This document shows positions 36,964 through 47,182 of a stretch of DNA of 64,000 nt, piece by piece (the stretch's first letter is position 1; each line of letters begins with the position of its first letter). The notes beneath the pieces were generated by a model. That model did not search any database. It saw only the letters and a program-made list of their open reading frames with translations, and was not told the DNA's origin. A program made the translations under genes and the position numbers. Origin of the DNA: Clostridia bacterium (GTDB lineage Bacteria > Bacillota > Clostridia > Oscillospirales > CAG-272); NCBI GenBank assembly GCA_017532025.1, contig JAFXJX010000058.1:1-64000 (forward strand). Reading direction: 5' to 3'.

Positions 36964-37017
36964 TACTGAAAACACCTCACCGTGAAAAAAGCAAAGCGTC
37001 TTTGCGCTTTATGTAGA

Positions 37018-37497
37018 TCAGAAGCCCGCATAGGGCGAGTTGTTATTGTTGTGCGACGCGTCTTCCGCCTTTGCAGTACCCTTGGCTCCCGCAAACATCT
37101 TCGAATCGTTCGAAACATCCACGCTGGCCGGCGTGACGATATAAATATTGCCGGAAATATTCTTCAACTGACCTTTTACCGAATAGGCAACACCCGAGAA
37201 AAAGTCAATGATTCTCTTCACTGCATCTTTGGATGCGGCATCGAGATTGAGAACAACAGGACCGCCTGCGATCAAGTGATCGGCAACTTCCATTACGTTG
37301 CCGTCAAAAGCGGAGAGCTTTGCAATTTTAAGTTCAAGCGAATGTGCGCTGCCTGCTTTGCCCTTCTTTTCCTCAACCATGTTGGCGGTTGCTTCTTCGT
37401 CAAAACCTTCTTCAGAAGCATCTGCCGCTTCAGCATCGGTTACGTCATCTACTTCTTCTCCGAGCAACTTTTGATACATATTTTTCAGAAATGCCAT
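37018..37497 (-). CDS. sepF: Cell division protein SepF
   Basis: This 159-residue protein has an amphipathic N-terminal membrane-targeting helix (MAFLKNMYQKLLG), an acidic linker and the SepF core (LNLDAASKDAVKRIIDFFSG near residue 100, followed by NIYIVTPASVDVS). SepF bundles FtsZ and anchors it to the membrane. GAGG lies 8 nt before the ATG at 37497; earlier in-frame codons overlap yggS. It lies in the conserved yggS-sepF-yggT order. Confidence 0.96.
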   Translation of the reverse strand: MAFLKNMYQKLLGEEVDDVTDAEAADASEEGFDEEATANMVEEKKGKAGSAHSLELKIAKLSAFDGNVMEVADHLIAGGPVVLNLDAASKDAVKRIIDFFSGVAYSVKGQLKNISGNIYIVTPASVDVSNDSKMFAGAKGTAKAEDASHNNNNSPYAGF

Positions 37498-37507
37498 GGT
37501 ATTATCC

Positions 37508-38266
37508 TCACTTTTCGATTGTTTTGTGCAAGGCTGAGGAAGCTTGTTCCTCTTTTTGGGGGTAAATTCTCTTGCCGAACAGCGCGCTTCCCACGCGCAC
37601 AACAGTCGCACCGCAAACAAGGGCCTCCTTGTATGTATCCGACATTCCCATCGACAAGACATACCTATCTATATTATGCAATTTTTTTTGCAAAATGTCA
37701 ACAAGAATTTGATATGTTTGTTGAAAATAATTCACAGTTTCTTCTTTTGTGGCGTCTACAGGCGGGATCGCCATCAAACCCACCGTGCGAATATGCGGAT
37801 ATGCCGCCAAAATATCCAAAAAAGCCGAAAGCTCCTCGGGGTAGATGCCTCCCTTGGATTCTTCCCTGCCAACATTCACTTCCACCAAAACATCCATCAC
37901 AATGCCATGCTTTTCCGCCTGGCGGTTGATCTCGCGGGCAAGCTTTTCGCTGTCCACCGAGTGAATGAGCGACACTTTATCGATGATGTACTTGACTTTG
38001 TTTGTCTGCAAACGACCGATAAAATGAATCTCAAGACCGTCTTTGTGGAGAGCGTCGTATTTTTCAAGAAGTTCCTGTACGCGGTTTTCACCGATACAGG
38101 TAAGTCCCAAGTGATCAATGGCGTAATTGATCACTTCCACGGGTACTGTCTTAGTCGCGGCAAGAAGCTTTGCCTTGCCCTTGCCGTACTCTTTCACCTC
38201 GCTCATGATGCGCGGCAGATTTTCCGACAGGATATCAAGACGCTCCTTGTATGATTTTTCCGTCAT
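37508..38266 (-). CDS. yggS: YggS-family pyridoxal phosphate homeostasis protein
   Basis: The 252-residue PLP-binding TIM barrel has the lysine in LLAATKTVPVE near residue 36, IGENRVQELLEKY near 57 and HFIGRLQTNKVKYI near 82, with the GMSDTY phosphate site near 213. YggS/YlmE/PROSC proteins buffer free PLP. Start 38266 is supported by GGAGAGG; the first 30 codons of the frame were rejected. It overlaps the HlyD-like gene by 32 bp and precedes sepF by 10 bp, the usual linkage in Firmicutes. Confidence 0.95.
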   Translation of the reverse strand: MTEKSYKERLDILSENLPRIMSEVKEYGKGKAKLLAATKTVPVEVINYAIDHLGLTCIGENRVQELLEKYDALHKDGLEIHFIGRLQTNKVKYIIDKVSLIHSVDSEKLAREINRQAEKHGIVMDVLVEVNVGREESKGGIYPEELSAFLDILAAYPHIRTVGLMAIPPVDATKEETVNYFQQTYQILVDILQKKLHNIDRYVLSMGMSDTYKEALVCGATVVRVGSALFGKRIYPQKEEQASSALHKTIEK

Positions 38267-39530
38267 ACAGATCCTCTCCTTTGATGATAATATTGTCGTT
38301 ATCGGAAAGCAGTTTGAAAAGACCGCTCTTGTCTTTCGGAGACGGATCGGCAATCATCATGCTGTCCTTGCGGTAAACCACCGAAATCTCGCGGAACTGC
38401 ACCACAAACCCTTTCAATATAAACACACCGTGTACACCTTTATACACTGTGTAAGCACTTGTGGGAATCTTAAAGCCCTCATGTGTTTCCACCGTCAGCG
38501 TCATACTTGTAATACGCTTCATGGCAAGCGATTCGGTAAGCGCGAGCGAAGAAAAGATAAGCGCCGTTCTGCTCTCATCGTCCTGACGGATCGTTTTTTC
38601 AAGTGTCAGACTCAAATTCCCGTCCTCCACCGCCACGCTGTACTGTCTGCCAAGAACAAACGAGGCAGCAAAGTCATTATCCACAAAAGCGATGGCATAC
38701 ACCTTGTGGGAGGTAATCATTTTACCGGCACCAGAAGGCGTAACGCTTCTTTCTTCGTCAAACAAAGCTGCGAGCGCTTCGTAATCAAGGCCTTTTACGT
38801 TTTCCGCCGAAGCCACCGCTTCGTAGCCGTCCACCGAGTGAGCAAACCAGCCCGATTCTTCTGCTGTTATGATCCGTGTCGGCTCACCGAGATTTTTTTC
38901 CATGGTCTTCACTGCCTGTGTCAAATCGGCAAGTGCCTTGGAAAGATCAGCAAGACCGTTCAGTTTTTCGCGTGCCAGCATCAGTGCGGCAAGCGTATCC
39001 TTTTGTCGGTTGGCTTTTTCCACGTTTCCGTTGCGAATGGCTTCTTCAATCGCAAGCGATACACCTGCAATGCGAAGCTCGATCGTTTCGCTCACTTTTT
39101 CGGGGCGCGCATCGTTGACCGATTCCAAAATCGAAATCGCCTGCTTGGCGCGCGTCAAGGTCGCAAGACTTTCGTCATTCACACCGTCGGGATAGGTCGC
39201 CATCAACGGCATTCCGTTTTTCACTCTTTCTCCATCCGCAACATAGTAAACATTTTTACTGCTTGCATTGCCGATTGTCTTTTCTTCGCGCACAAGGAAC
39301 GCATCAAACGAAACCGTCTCTCCGAGTGTACCCACCCGTGCTGACATTGTTTCAAGCGAGGAGGTAAAGCCCTTCGAAAAATGATAGCCCACGTCAAGCA
39401 ACAAAATCGCGCAGACAAGAATCACCGCAACCGTGGAATAGGTACGGCGCGAAAAGCGTTTTAAGAACACCTTCAGTTTCTCAATTGCCTCAATCAGCCA
39501 CCCAAGCAGCTTTGCCAAAAGTTTACGCAT
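38235..39530 (-). CDS. HlyD-like membrane-anchored adaptor protein of the division cluster
   Basis: The 431-residue protein has a short basic cytoplasmic N-terminus, one transmembrane segment (about residues 33-52) and a long extracytoplasmic part. Its barrel-sandwich fold includes YVADGERVKNGMPLMATYPDG near 98 and an alpha-helical hairpin. This resembles HlyD-type periplasmic adaptors of Clostridia found upstream of yggS-sepF. No ABC or RND partner is adjacent, so transport is uncertain and an envelope-division role is possible. GGGGAG lies 6 nt before the ATG at 39530. Confidence 0.75.
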   Translation of the reverse strand: MRKLLAKLLGWLIEAIEKLKVFLKRFSRRTYSTVAVILVCAILLLDVGYHFSKGFTSSLETMSARVGTLGETVSFDAFLVREEKTIGNASSKNVYYVADGERVKNGMPLMATYPDGVNDESLATLTRAKQAISILESVNDARPEKVSETIELRIAGVSLAIEEAIRNGNVEKANRQKDTLAALMLAREKLNGLADLSKALADLTQAVKTMEKNLGEPTRIITAEESGWFAHSVDGYEAVASAENVKGLDYEALAALFDEERSVTPSGAGKMITSHKVYAIAFVDNDFAASFVLGRQYSVAVEDGNLSLTLEKTIRQDDESRTALIFSSLALTESLAMKRITSMTLTVETHEGFKIPTSAYTVYKGVHGVFILKGFVVQFREISVVYRKDSMMIADPSPKDKSGLFKLLSDNDNIIIKGEDLYDGKIIQGAS

Positions 39531-39550
39531 GACTTTCTCCCCTTTCTGTT

Positions 39551-40474
39551 TTATTTCGTCCAAAGCTTGCCGTCAAGAATCAGCGCAAGCGCTTCATCCA
39601 CAGCCGTGTTTGCCATGTCGATCTTCACCGCATGGCTGTTTCTCTCCCACCAGGTCAGTTGTCTTTTTGCATAGTTACGGGAGGCTTGCTTGATCTTATC
39701 AAGTGCTTCTGCAAGGGTAGCTTGCCCCGCAAAATAGCCGTTTAATTCCTTGTATCCGATCGCCTGCCCCGCCGTTGTCGCAAGATCAAGCGCAAGATGC
39801 TTCACCTCGTCAAGAAGCCCCGCTTCAAGCATCAGATCCACGCGCCTGTCAATTCTTTGATAAAGCGCCTCGCGGTCAGACGAGGTCAGCACATAGATTT
39901 CCGCACCCTCTTTGAGTGTGCCGCGCGTGTTTTCTTTGTCCCACTCGGTCTTGGTCTTGCCCGAAACAAGATAGATTTCAAGCGCGCGGATCACGCGCTT
40001 TCTGTTATTCGGGTGAATGGTAGCCGCCGCTTCGGGATCAACTTTCATAAGGGCTGCGTGGTTTTCCTCTGCCGATTTTGCCCACAGCTCAGTCCTGAGC
40101 GCTTCATCCGCTTCGGGAGAGCTGTACGCGCCCTCGTATAAAACGCTTTCAAGATATAAACCCGTGCCGCCGCAAAAGATCGGCGTTTTCCCTCTTGCCA
40201 AAATGTCGGCAAGGATAAGCGATGCCTCTTTGGCATAATCGGCGCAGGAATAGTTGTCAGCGGGATCTGCCACATCGATCATGTGATGCGGCACCTCAGC
40301 CATTTCTTCTTTGGTCGGCTTTGCCGTGCCAATATCCATGCCGCGGTAGATCTGCATCGAATCGCAGGAAATGATCTCCCCGTTCAGTTTTTTCGCCAAA
40401 GCAATCGACAGCGCCGTCTTGCCCACCGCCGTGGGACCTGCAATGGCAATGATTCGTTGTTTGTTTGTCATCAT
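39551..40474 (-). CDS. miaA: tRNA dimethylallyltransferase
   Basis: This enzyme of about 307 residues transfers a dimethylallyl group to A37 of UNN-reading tRNAs. GPTAVGKTALSIALA (P-loop) is near the N-terminus, followed by ISCDSMQIYRGMDIGTAKPT, HHMIDVADPADNYS and FCGGTGLYLES. Start is either ATG of a tandem pair at 40474 or 40471; both follow the queA stop by a base or two. It lies between queA and the HlyD-like gene, sharing the tRNA-modification operon. Confidence 0.95.
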   Translation of the reverse strand: MMTNKQRIIAIAGPTAVGKTALSIALAKKLNGEIISCDSMQIYRGMDIGTAKPTKEEMAEVPHHMIDVADPADNYSCADYAKEASLILADILARGKTPIFCGGTGLYLESVLYEGAYSSPEADEALRTELWAKSAEENHAALMKVDPEAAATIHPNNRKRVIRALEIYLVSGKTKTEWDKENTRGTLKEGAEIYVLTSSDREALYQRIDRRVDLMLEAGLLDEVKHLALDLATTAGQAIGYKELNGYFAGQATLAEALDKIKQASRNYAKRQLTWWERNSHAVKIDMANTAVDEALALILDGKLWTK

Positions 40475-40475
40475 T

Positions 40476-41540
40476 TTACTCAATAAACATGGCATCGCCA
40501 AAGCTGAAAAATCTGTATCTTTCTTTGATCGCTTCGGCATATACATTCATCATAAACTCACGCGAAGAAAGCGCCGAAACCAGCATCAAAAGTGTGGATT
40601 CGGGCAGATGGAAATTGGTAATCAGCGCATCCACCGCCTTAAAGCGATAGCCGGGGTAGATAAAAATACCCGTGTCGTCATGCATGGCATGAACCATACC
40701 GTCATCACTCGATGCCGATTCGAGCACACGGCAGGAGGTCGTTCCCACCGCAATCACCCTGCCCCCACGGGCGTGAGTGGCATTGATGCGCTCTGCGGCA
40801 TCCTCGGTGACTTGAAAATACTCGGTGTGCATGATATGCTCGTTGATGTTGTCCACCTTTACGGGTCGGAACGTGCCAAGACCCACATGGAGCATCACAG
40901 GCACGATGTCAACGCCCTTTTGGCGGATTTGATCCATCAGCTCAGGCGTAAAGTGAAGCCCCGCCGTGGGTGCTGCGGCAGAGCCGCGCTCGTTGGCATA
41001 TACCGTTTGGTAGCGATCTTTATTGGCAAGGGGTGCTGTGATGTAAGGCGGCAGAGGCATTTTGCCGATGCGGTCAAGCATGGTGTAAATATCGCCCTTG
41101 GTGTGGTCGTAATCAAAGCGCAAAATGCGGTTGCCCTCTTCCACAATGTCGATCACCGTCGCGGTGAGAAGTCCGTCACCAAAGGAAAATTCCGCACCAA
41201 TCTTCGCTTTCTTGCCGGGGCGCGTCAAGGCTTCCCATTCGTCAAGCCCTCTTTGGCGCAAAAGCACCACTTCAAGAGCAGCACCTGTATCCTTTTTCAC
41301 GCCGTGCAGGCGCGCTGGGATCACCTTGGAATCGTTGATCACAAGCGTGTCACCCGGCTTTACGTAATCGATAATATCCCGAAAGATTTTATGTTCAAGA
41401 GCCTTCGTTTCTCTGTGTACCACAAGAAGACGCGAAGCATCGCGCGGTTCCATCGGCTCTTGCGCGATCAGCTCCTCGGGCAGATCGTAGTAAAAATCTT
41501 TGGTTGTCAGGTTTGTTTCTTTTTTGCTATTGATAATCAT
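40476..41540 (-). CDS. queA: S-adenosylmethionine:tRNA ribosyltransferase-isomerase
   Basis: The 354-residue enzyme makes epoxyqueuosine in tRNA from SAM. Family strings: YDLPEELIAQEP, DTLVINDSKVIPARLHG, GSAAAPTAGLHFTP near 180 and TNFHLPESTLLMLVSA. Start 41540 (MIINSKK) has GGGGA 9 nt upstream; the longer frame to 41567 overlaps the leader. First gene of the operon that runs to divIVA. Confidence 0.95.
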   Translation of the reverse strand: MIINSKKETNLTTKDFYYDLPEELIAQEPMEPRDASRLLVVHRETKALEHKIFRDIIDYVKPGDTLVINDSKVIPARLHGVKKDTGAALEVVLLRQRGLDEWEALTRPGKKAKIGAEFSFGDGLLTATVIDIVEEGNRILRFDYDHTKGDIYTMLDRIGKMPLPPYITAPLANKDRYQTVYANERGSAAAPTAGLHFTPELMDQIRQKGVDIVPVMLHVGLGTFRPVKVDNINEHIMHTEYFQVTEDAAERINATHARGGRVIAVGTTSCRVLESASSDDGMVHAMHDDTGIFIYPGYRFKAVDALITNFHLPESTLLMLVSALSSREFMMNVYAEAIKERYRFFSFGDAMFIE

Positions 41541-41588
41541 AAAATCAAATCCCCTGCATTTGGGCATAGAACCACAGTATATAGTCCT

Positions 41589-41616
41589 ATTTTACCACAG
41601 ATTCTGAAATTTGCAA
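41589..41616 (-). promoter_or_regulatory. Promoter of the queA-to-divIVA operon
   Basis: Minus strand: TTGCAA (41611-41616), 16-bp spacer, TAAAAT (41589-41594). Confidence 0.6.
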
Positions 41617-41663
41617 GTTCTTTTCGCTGAAAACTTGATGAAGAAAAAAGTTTTTTGCCCCTC

Positions 41664-41692
41664 TTGACAAAATTTCCCTACCGTGGTATCCT
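41664..41692 (+). promoter_or_regulatory. Promoter of the conserved small-protein gene at 41806
   Basis: TTGACA (41664-41669), 17-bp spacer, TATCCT (41687-41692). A 105-nt leader follows. Confidence 0.7.
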
Positions 41693-41805
41693 GTATTTGC
41701 GGACAATCATATCCGCTTGGGGAGGCACCCATCACAAAAAACAGCAAAAAACAAGGTCGGCATACCACAGCCGGCAACAATCGAATCGAAAGGGGATGAC
41801 ACCCA

Positions 41806-42453
41806 TTGCCAAAAACAGTACACGTTGTCGATGAAGCCGGCAACCGGTATGAAGCGACCTACCTAAAACGAGCCCAAGGGCTTGTCAAAAAAGGACGGGC
41901 ACGCTTCATAGACGAAAACACCATCTGTCTTGTGTGTCCGCCGAATCAAAATGATTTATTTTCGGAGGATATAAACATGGAAAACACCATGAAACATACA
42001 GACACCACCATTGAAACCACAGCACAGACCGTTGAGGAAAACAAAATTCTTTTGCCCGAAACCGATGACCCCGAGTGCATCCGTTTCACCAACGCGCACA
42101 ATATCAACTACTGTCTCAAAAAGATTGACGAAATTAAGCAAGAAACCGAATCGATCGAATCGGTTGTCAAATCCATTGCCTCAATTGAATCCCTTGCCTG
42201 CCCTTCAGGCGGTACAGCCGAGGGACAAGCAAAAGCCATTCTTGAGGTTTTCCGCTTGCGCGAAGAAACCAATCAGAAGAAGATTGACTTCTACCGCGAT
42301 ATGATCGAGCGCTTTCTCCCTGCCAAGAAAGACCCCAAGCTTGAGCAGGAACGCCGTCAGCAGTATCTCAAATGGCTCAAAGACATCTTTGAAGATGGCG
42401 ATTGGGAGCTTGACACGGACGATCTCATCAAACTCTATAAAGAATTCGAGTAA
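41806..42453 (+). CDS. Conserved hypothetical protein with helical C-terminus
   Basis: This 215-residue protein has a compact basic N-terminal segment (residues 1-45, containing RYEATYLKRAQGLVKKGRAR and FIDENTICLVCPP), an acidic linker, and helical segments with many Glu, Lys and Gln (residues 95-210). From memory, similar proteins of unknown function occur in many Clostridia. The start is TTG at 41806, 10 nt after AAGGGG; no ATG in frame is upstream. It has its own promoter and terminator. Confidence 0.75.
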   Translation: MPKTVHVVDEAGNRYEATYLKRAQGLVKKGRARFIDENTICLVCPPNQNDLFSEDINMENTMKHTDTTIETTAQTVEENKILLPETDDPECIRFTNAHNINYCLKKIDEIKQETESIESVVKSIASIESLACPSGGTAEGQAKAILEVFRLREETNQKKIDFYRDMIERFLPAKKDPKLEQERRQQYLKWLKDIFEDGDWELDTDDLIKLYKEFE

Positions 42454-42458
42454 TTCTA

Positions 42459-42491
42459 AAAGCCTTGCCGAATCGGCAAGGCTTTCTTTTT
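42459..42491 (+). terminator. Terminator of the 41806 gene
   Basis: AAAGCCTTGCCG pairs with CGGCAAGGCTTT, followed by CTTTTT. Confidence 0.9.
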
Positions 42492-42511
42492 GTGTCAGAA
42501 TCACATTTATT

Positions 42512-42713
42512 GTGTCATCCTGAGCGGAGAAAACATCCCGGTGGGATGTTTCGCAGTCGAAACGCCTAAGCGTTTTGGGGATCTACGACATTTAGAGTTG
42601 TCATGCGCCCGAGATCCCGCTTCGTGCCACGCACTCGCGCTTTGGCGACAAGTCGCCAAAGTTCGACTCTGCCGCACTCGCATAGCGAGTGCATGCGCCG
42701 CTCAGGATGACAC
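42512..42713. repeat. Dispersed palindromic repeat, copy 2 (202 bp)
   Basis: The ends GTGTCATCCTGAGC and GCTCAGGATGACAC are perfect inverted copies. Inside are AACATCCCGGTGGGATGTT, GGGGATCTACGA, and GCGCCCGAGATCC. It shares these modules, inverted, with copy 1 at 19431-19674. It fills the gap between the terminators at 42459 and 42726. Confidence 0.88.
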
Positions 42714-42725
42714 GGGCACACCAAC

Positions 42726-42762
42726 AAAAGAATCCCACGAACCAATTGATTCGTGGGATTGT
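42726..42762 (-). terminator. Terminator of the DUF4965-type gene
   Basis: An 11-bp stem (AATCCCACGAA and complement) directly after the stop on the minus strand, followed by CTTTTG. Confidence 0.75.
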
Positions 42763-42767
42763 TTCTT

Positions 42768-44729
42768 TTAATTCAATTTCATCTTTCCCGAAGCGTCAAG
42801 CAGTTTGATGAAGAGACCGCCCTGCACGGTGCGGTGACGGAAGCCGATCTGACGGGAGGAAACGGTATCATACCAGTCAGTCATGGGGCAACGGCTGCGG
42901 GAGAAGTTGTAGTTATCCCACAGAGGATTCACCATCTCTTCAAAGTAATCTCTGTCGTTAACAAGCGTTGCGCACCAAACGAGCCAGTCGCTCTTGGTGT
43001 AGTCAGCGCGGTTGTCGAGCGGCAGACCGTACTTGTTGATATGCTTCTTGTAGGATGCCGTCTCGGACGCGATCACGCGCTTATCCATAATGCCTGTGCC
43101 AAAGAGCACGTCCCAAACAATGTTGTATTTCATCGAGAAGGAGCCTTCGCGGTCAAAGGCAAGACGGTAAGAGCCGTCACCGTTCGATGCGCGCTCTGCC
43201 CAATCAGCCGCCATATCTTTCGCTTCTGCCATGTAGTAAGCGTATTTTTCTTCGTTACCCATCATGCGGTAGATAATACCAAGTCCTGCAATACCCATGA
43301 TTGCCTTGAGTGAGAGGTTGCAGTTGTGCGCAAGGTGACCGGCAAAATCGTCGGTGCAGAGCTGATGTTCGGGGTCTCTGCCGTGCTTTTCAAGGTATTT
43401 CACCCACGCTTCTAAAAGATCGAGATTGTCTTTCGCATAGGAAACGTCGCCCGATGCAATCGCCTCGGTAGCAGCCATCACGAGCATATTGCCGCATTCT
43501 TCCACAGGCATCTGACCGTCGATGTGGTTACCTGCATACACCTGACCGTTCACGTGAGGATACTGCCCTGCATCGTGCGGTGCAAAATCATATTTCAAAG
43601 TCTTTGCCCATTCGTCACTGCGCGAATACTTCATGATCGGGCGCATCATACCGCGAACAAGCTCGGGATTGTAAAGCAAGAACATCGGAATCGAAGGATA
43701 CGAAACGTCAACCGTTGCGGCACATCCGTTCGAATGGCATTCTTTTGAGATATACAGAATCGAGCCGTCCTCGTCAAGCACCAATTTGTGCGCGGCAAGC
43801 ACCTGGCGGTAAGCAAGCTGCAAAAGCTCGGCGTACTTTTCCCCGCCCGCCTTGGTGGCATCGATAAAAAGTCTGTCGGAGAAGGCGCGAGCCTTCATGT
43901 AGCAGAAATCATAGTCGGCAAACGCCTTGCTGATTTCGTCTAAGAGGTTTGCACCGTCTTTGTTCCAGTACGTCTTCAAACGCTTGCCGAAGTAGATCAT
44001 GCTTTCGATATCATCGTAAGCAAAGGTAAAAAGCGCACCGCCGTCAGGCGTTACGTTATTCTCGGCAAACACAAAGGTCATTTCCTTGTTGTCGCCATGC
44101 GGGTATTCTCTGTCATGATGCTCTTTTTCGAACGGCACTTCTTCGGCATACGCGCCAACCTTAGCAGCCTCGCCGTTTGTGGAAAGATAGAAATAACCCC
44201 AGTCGATACGGATATCGTCACCGCGCTTTTCAAGCACAGGCTGGCTGACAGAGCCAATCTTCGCTGTCTGAACATCATCCTGCTCGATCATTTCAATATC
44301 CACACCGTCAGTACCGCGCCAGTTCAAGCAGATCTGCTCTGAAACCGCAATGTTGGCAATCACGTCGTGTGGCTTTTTGTCGATGGATTTGTAGGTCAGC
44401 TTCAGGTAGCTTATTGGTCTTGTGAGATAATAATAATCGTCAAGGAACAAAGGCGTGGTAAAGAGGGCTGTGAGCTCAATACCACCGCCCACAAAGCGGT
44501 ACTCGGTGGACATTGCCGTTACATCAAGATAGGTCTGCTTCATTGCAGGCGCCTCTCCCGTACCCATAAAGCGGTAGGTTACGCCGTCGATCATCACAAC
44601 GCCGCGCAGGGTGTTGGGCTTGCCGGTCCAGTGAACAGGCGCATTGTCGGTGAGTTTATCGGCGGCTGACCAAACCGAAAAATAAGGGTCAACCGTAATG
44701 AGCGGAACGCTCGGGGGTCTCATTCTCAT
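42768..44729 (-). CDS. DUF4965/DUF5127/DUF1793 glutaminase A-like protein
   Basis: This 653-residue protein matches the fungal glutaminase A superfamily, which also occurs in gut bacteria. The N-terminus (RPPSVPLITVDPYFSVWSAA) and DUF5127-like beta region lead into the DUF4965/DUF1793 alpha-toroid: HSNGCAATVDVSYPSIPMFL near 345, DFAPHDAGQYPHVNGQVY near 395, MPVEECGNMLVM near 425 and DDFAGHLAHNCNLSLKAIMG near 475. Reactions are unproven for bacterial members; carbohydrate or amide hydrolysis is possible. No signal peptide is visible. Start 44729 has GGAG 6 nt upstream. It is divergent from the PTS gene. Confidence 0.82.
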   Translation of the reverse strand: MRMRPPSVPLITVDPYFSVWSAADKLTDNAPVHWTGKPNTLRGVVMIDGVTYRFMGTGEAPAMKQTYLDVTAMSTEYRFVGGGIELTALFTTPLFLDDYYYLTRPISYLKLTYKSIDKKPHDVIANIAVSEQICLNWRGTDGVDIEMIEQDDVQTAKIGSVSQPVLEKRGDDIRIDWGYFYLSTNGEAAKVGAYAEEVPFEKEHHDREYPHGDNKEMTFVFAENNVTPDGGALFTFAYDDIESMIYFGKRLKTYWNKDGANLLDEISKAFADYDFCYMKARAFSDRLFIDATKAGGEKYAELLQLAYRQVLAAHKLVLDEDGSILYISKECHSNGCAATVDVSYPSIPMFLLYNPELVRGMMRPIMKYSRSDEWAKTLKYDFAPHDAGQYPHVNGQVYAGNHIDGQMPVEECGNMLVMAATEAIASGDVSYAKDNLDLLEAWVKYLEKHGRDPEHQLCTDDFAGHLAHNCNLSLKAIMGIAGLGIIYRMMGNEEKYAYYMAEAKDMAADWAERASNGDGSYRLAFDREGSFSMKYNIVWDVLFGTGIMDKRVIASETASYKKHINKYGLPLDNRADYTKSDWLVWCATLVNDRDYFEEMVNPLWDNYNFSRSRCPMTDWYDTVSSRQIGFRHRTVQGGLFIKLLDASGKMKLN

Positions 44730-44809
44730 GATACACTCCAAATCTTCCGAAAAGTCGGATAGGTAAATTCGGCAGTTACTGCTTGCCGTCAGCATAATTT
44801 TCCTTTTGC

Positions 44810-44838
44810 ATTATAGCACAGTTTCACTGAATATGCAA
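44810..44838 (-). promoter_or_regulatory. Promoter of the DUF4965-type gene
   Basis: Minus strand: TTGCAT (44833-44838), 17-bp spacer, TATAAT (44810-44815). Confidence 0.75.
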
Positions 44839-44942
44839 GGCAAAAAAACGATTTTGCCAAAAATATTTTAAGTTTTTTCAACTTTACAAAAAATAATCCT
44901 TATTTTTTTGTCAATTTTTTAAAAAACAGCAAAGAAAACAAT

Positions 44943-44971
44943 CTGACAACCAACCGTTCTTCATGTATATT
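44943..44971 (+). promoter_or_regulatory. Promoter of the PTS IIC-IIA gene
   Basis: CTGACA (44943-44948), 17-bp spacer, TATATT (44966-44971). The adjacent AT-rich stretch contains no recognisable antiterminator (RAT) sequence. Confidence 0.6.
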
Positions 44972-44980
44972 TTCCCATAA

Positions 44981-46648
<1,668 letters not shown>

Positions 46649-46694
46649 GTAAAAAAGGGATGCCAAGGGGTGCCTTCCATAAAGCAGGTTTTAA

Positions 46695-46755
46695 TCTCCC
46701 TGCGAGATCCGAACGGCGTTGCCGTTCGCCCTTCGGGTTTCGACTGCGTCCGCCC
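46695..46755. repeat. Partial copy of the dispersed repeat adjoining copy 3
   Basis: Contains GCGAGATCCGAACGGC, the palindrome GAACGGCGTTGCCGTTC and GTTTCGACT, modules typical of the dispersed repeat, and runs straight into copy 3. Probably a partial or rearranged copy. Confidence 0.5.
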
Positions 46756-46851
46756 GTGTCATTCCGAGCGAAGCGGAGCGGAGTCGAACTGCGAAGCAGC
46801 ACCGAGCAAAGCGAAGGTAGAATCTCGGGCGGACTCCGCTCAAGATGACAC
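46756..46851. repeat. Dispersed palindromic repeat, copy 3 (96 bp, short form)
   Basis: Inverted ends GTGTCATTCCGAGC and GCTCAAGATGACAC with an internal GAATCTCGGGCGGACT. The same end sequences as copies 1 and 2, with most of the interior missing. Confidence 0.75.
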
Positions 46852-46881
46852 GCAGGGGGCAACACCTTCCGAAAAAATAAC

Positions 46882-46916
46882 AAAAGGAGTACGAGCAATT
46901 TGTTCGTACTCCTTTT
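46882..46916. terminator. Hairpin with terminator features
   Basis: AAAAGGAGTACGA pairs with TCGTACTCCTTTT. It lies between the repeats, 230 bp after the PTS gene. It may end transcription of that gene. Confidence 0.55.
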
Positions 46917-46980
46917 CACACGCCTTGCCGGCAAGGTATAGTGTGTTACACCTTTTAGGTGTACTGTCGGGCGGTAATGA

Positions 46981-47105
46981 GCCTCCCTTGTGTAAAGGGA
47001 GGTGGCTTGCGAAGCAAGACGGAGGGATTGTAAAAAGAAAAATTTTACCGAAAAACAATCCCTCAGTCACCTTCGGTGACAGCTCCCTTTACACAAGGGA
47101 GCCTT
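46981..47105. repeat. MITE-like inverted repeat element (about 124 bp)
   Basis: Two halves of about 50 bp are inverted copies of one sequence beginning GGCTCCCTTGTGTAAAGGGA and ending GAGGGATTGT, about 80% identical, around an A/T-rich centre of about 25 bp. Each half can also fold on itself. No protein is encoded. Such elements are widespread in gut Firmicutes, to my knowledge. Confidence 0.8.
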
Positions 47106-47182
47106 TCTTTGTGTTCATCTATGACCTGTCAATTTTCCTGACAAGCACTGCTTTTGCGGACACAAAAGCAAAAATGATTTCT

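Noticed and set aside
42490..42771. 93-codon frame inside dispersed repeat copy 2
   Set aside because: The frame is a by-product of the palindromic repeat and has no ribosome site.
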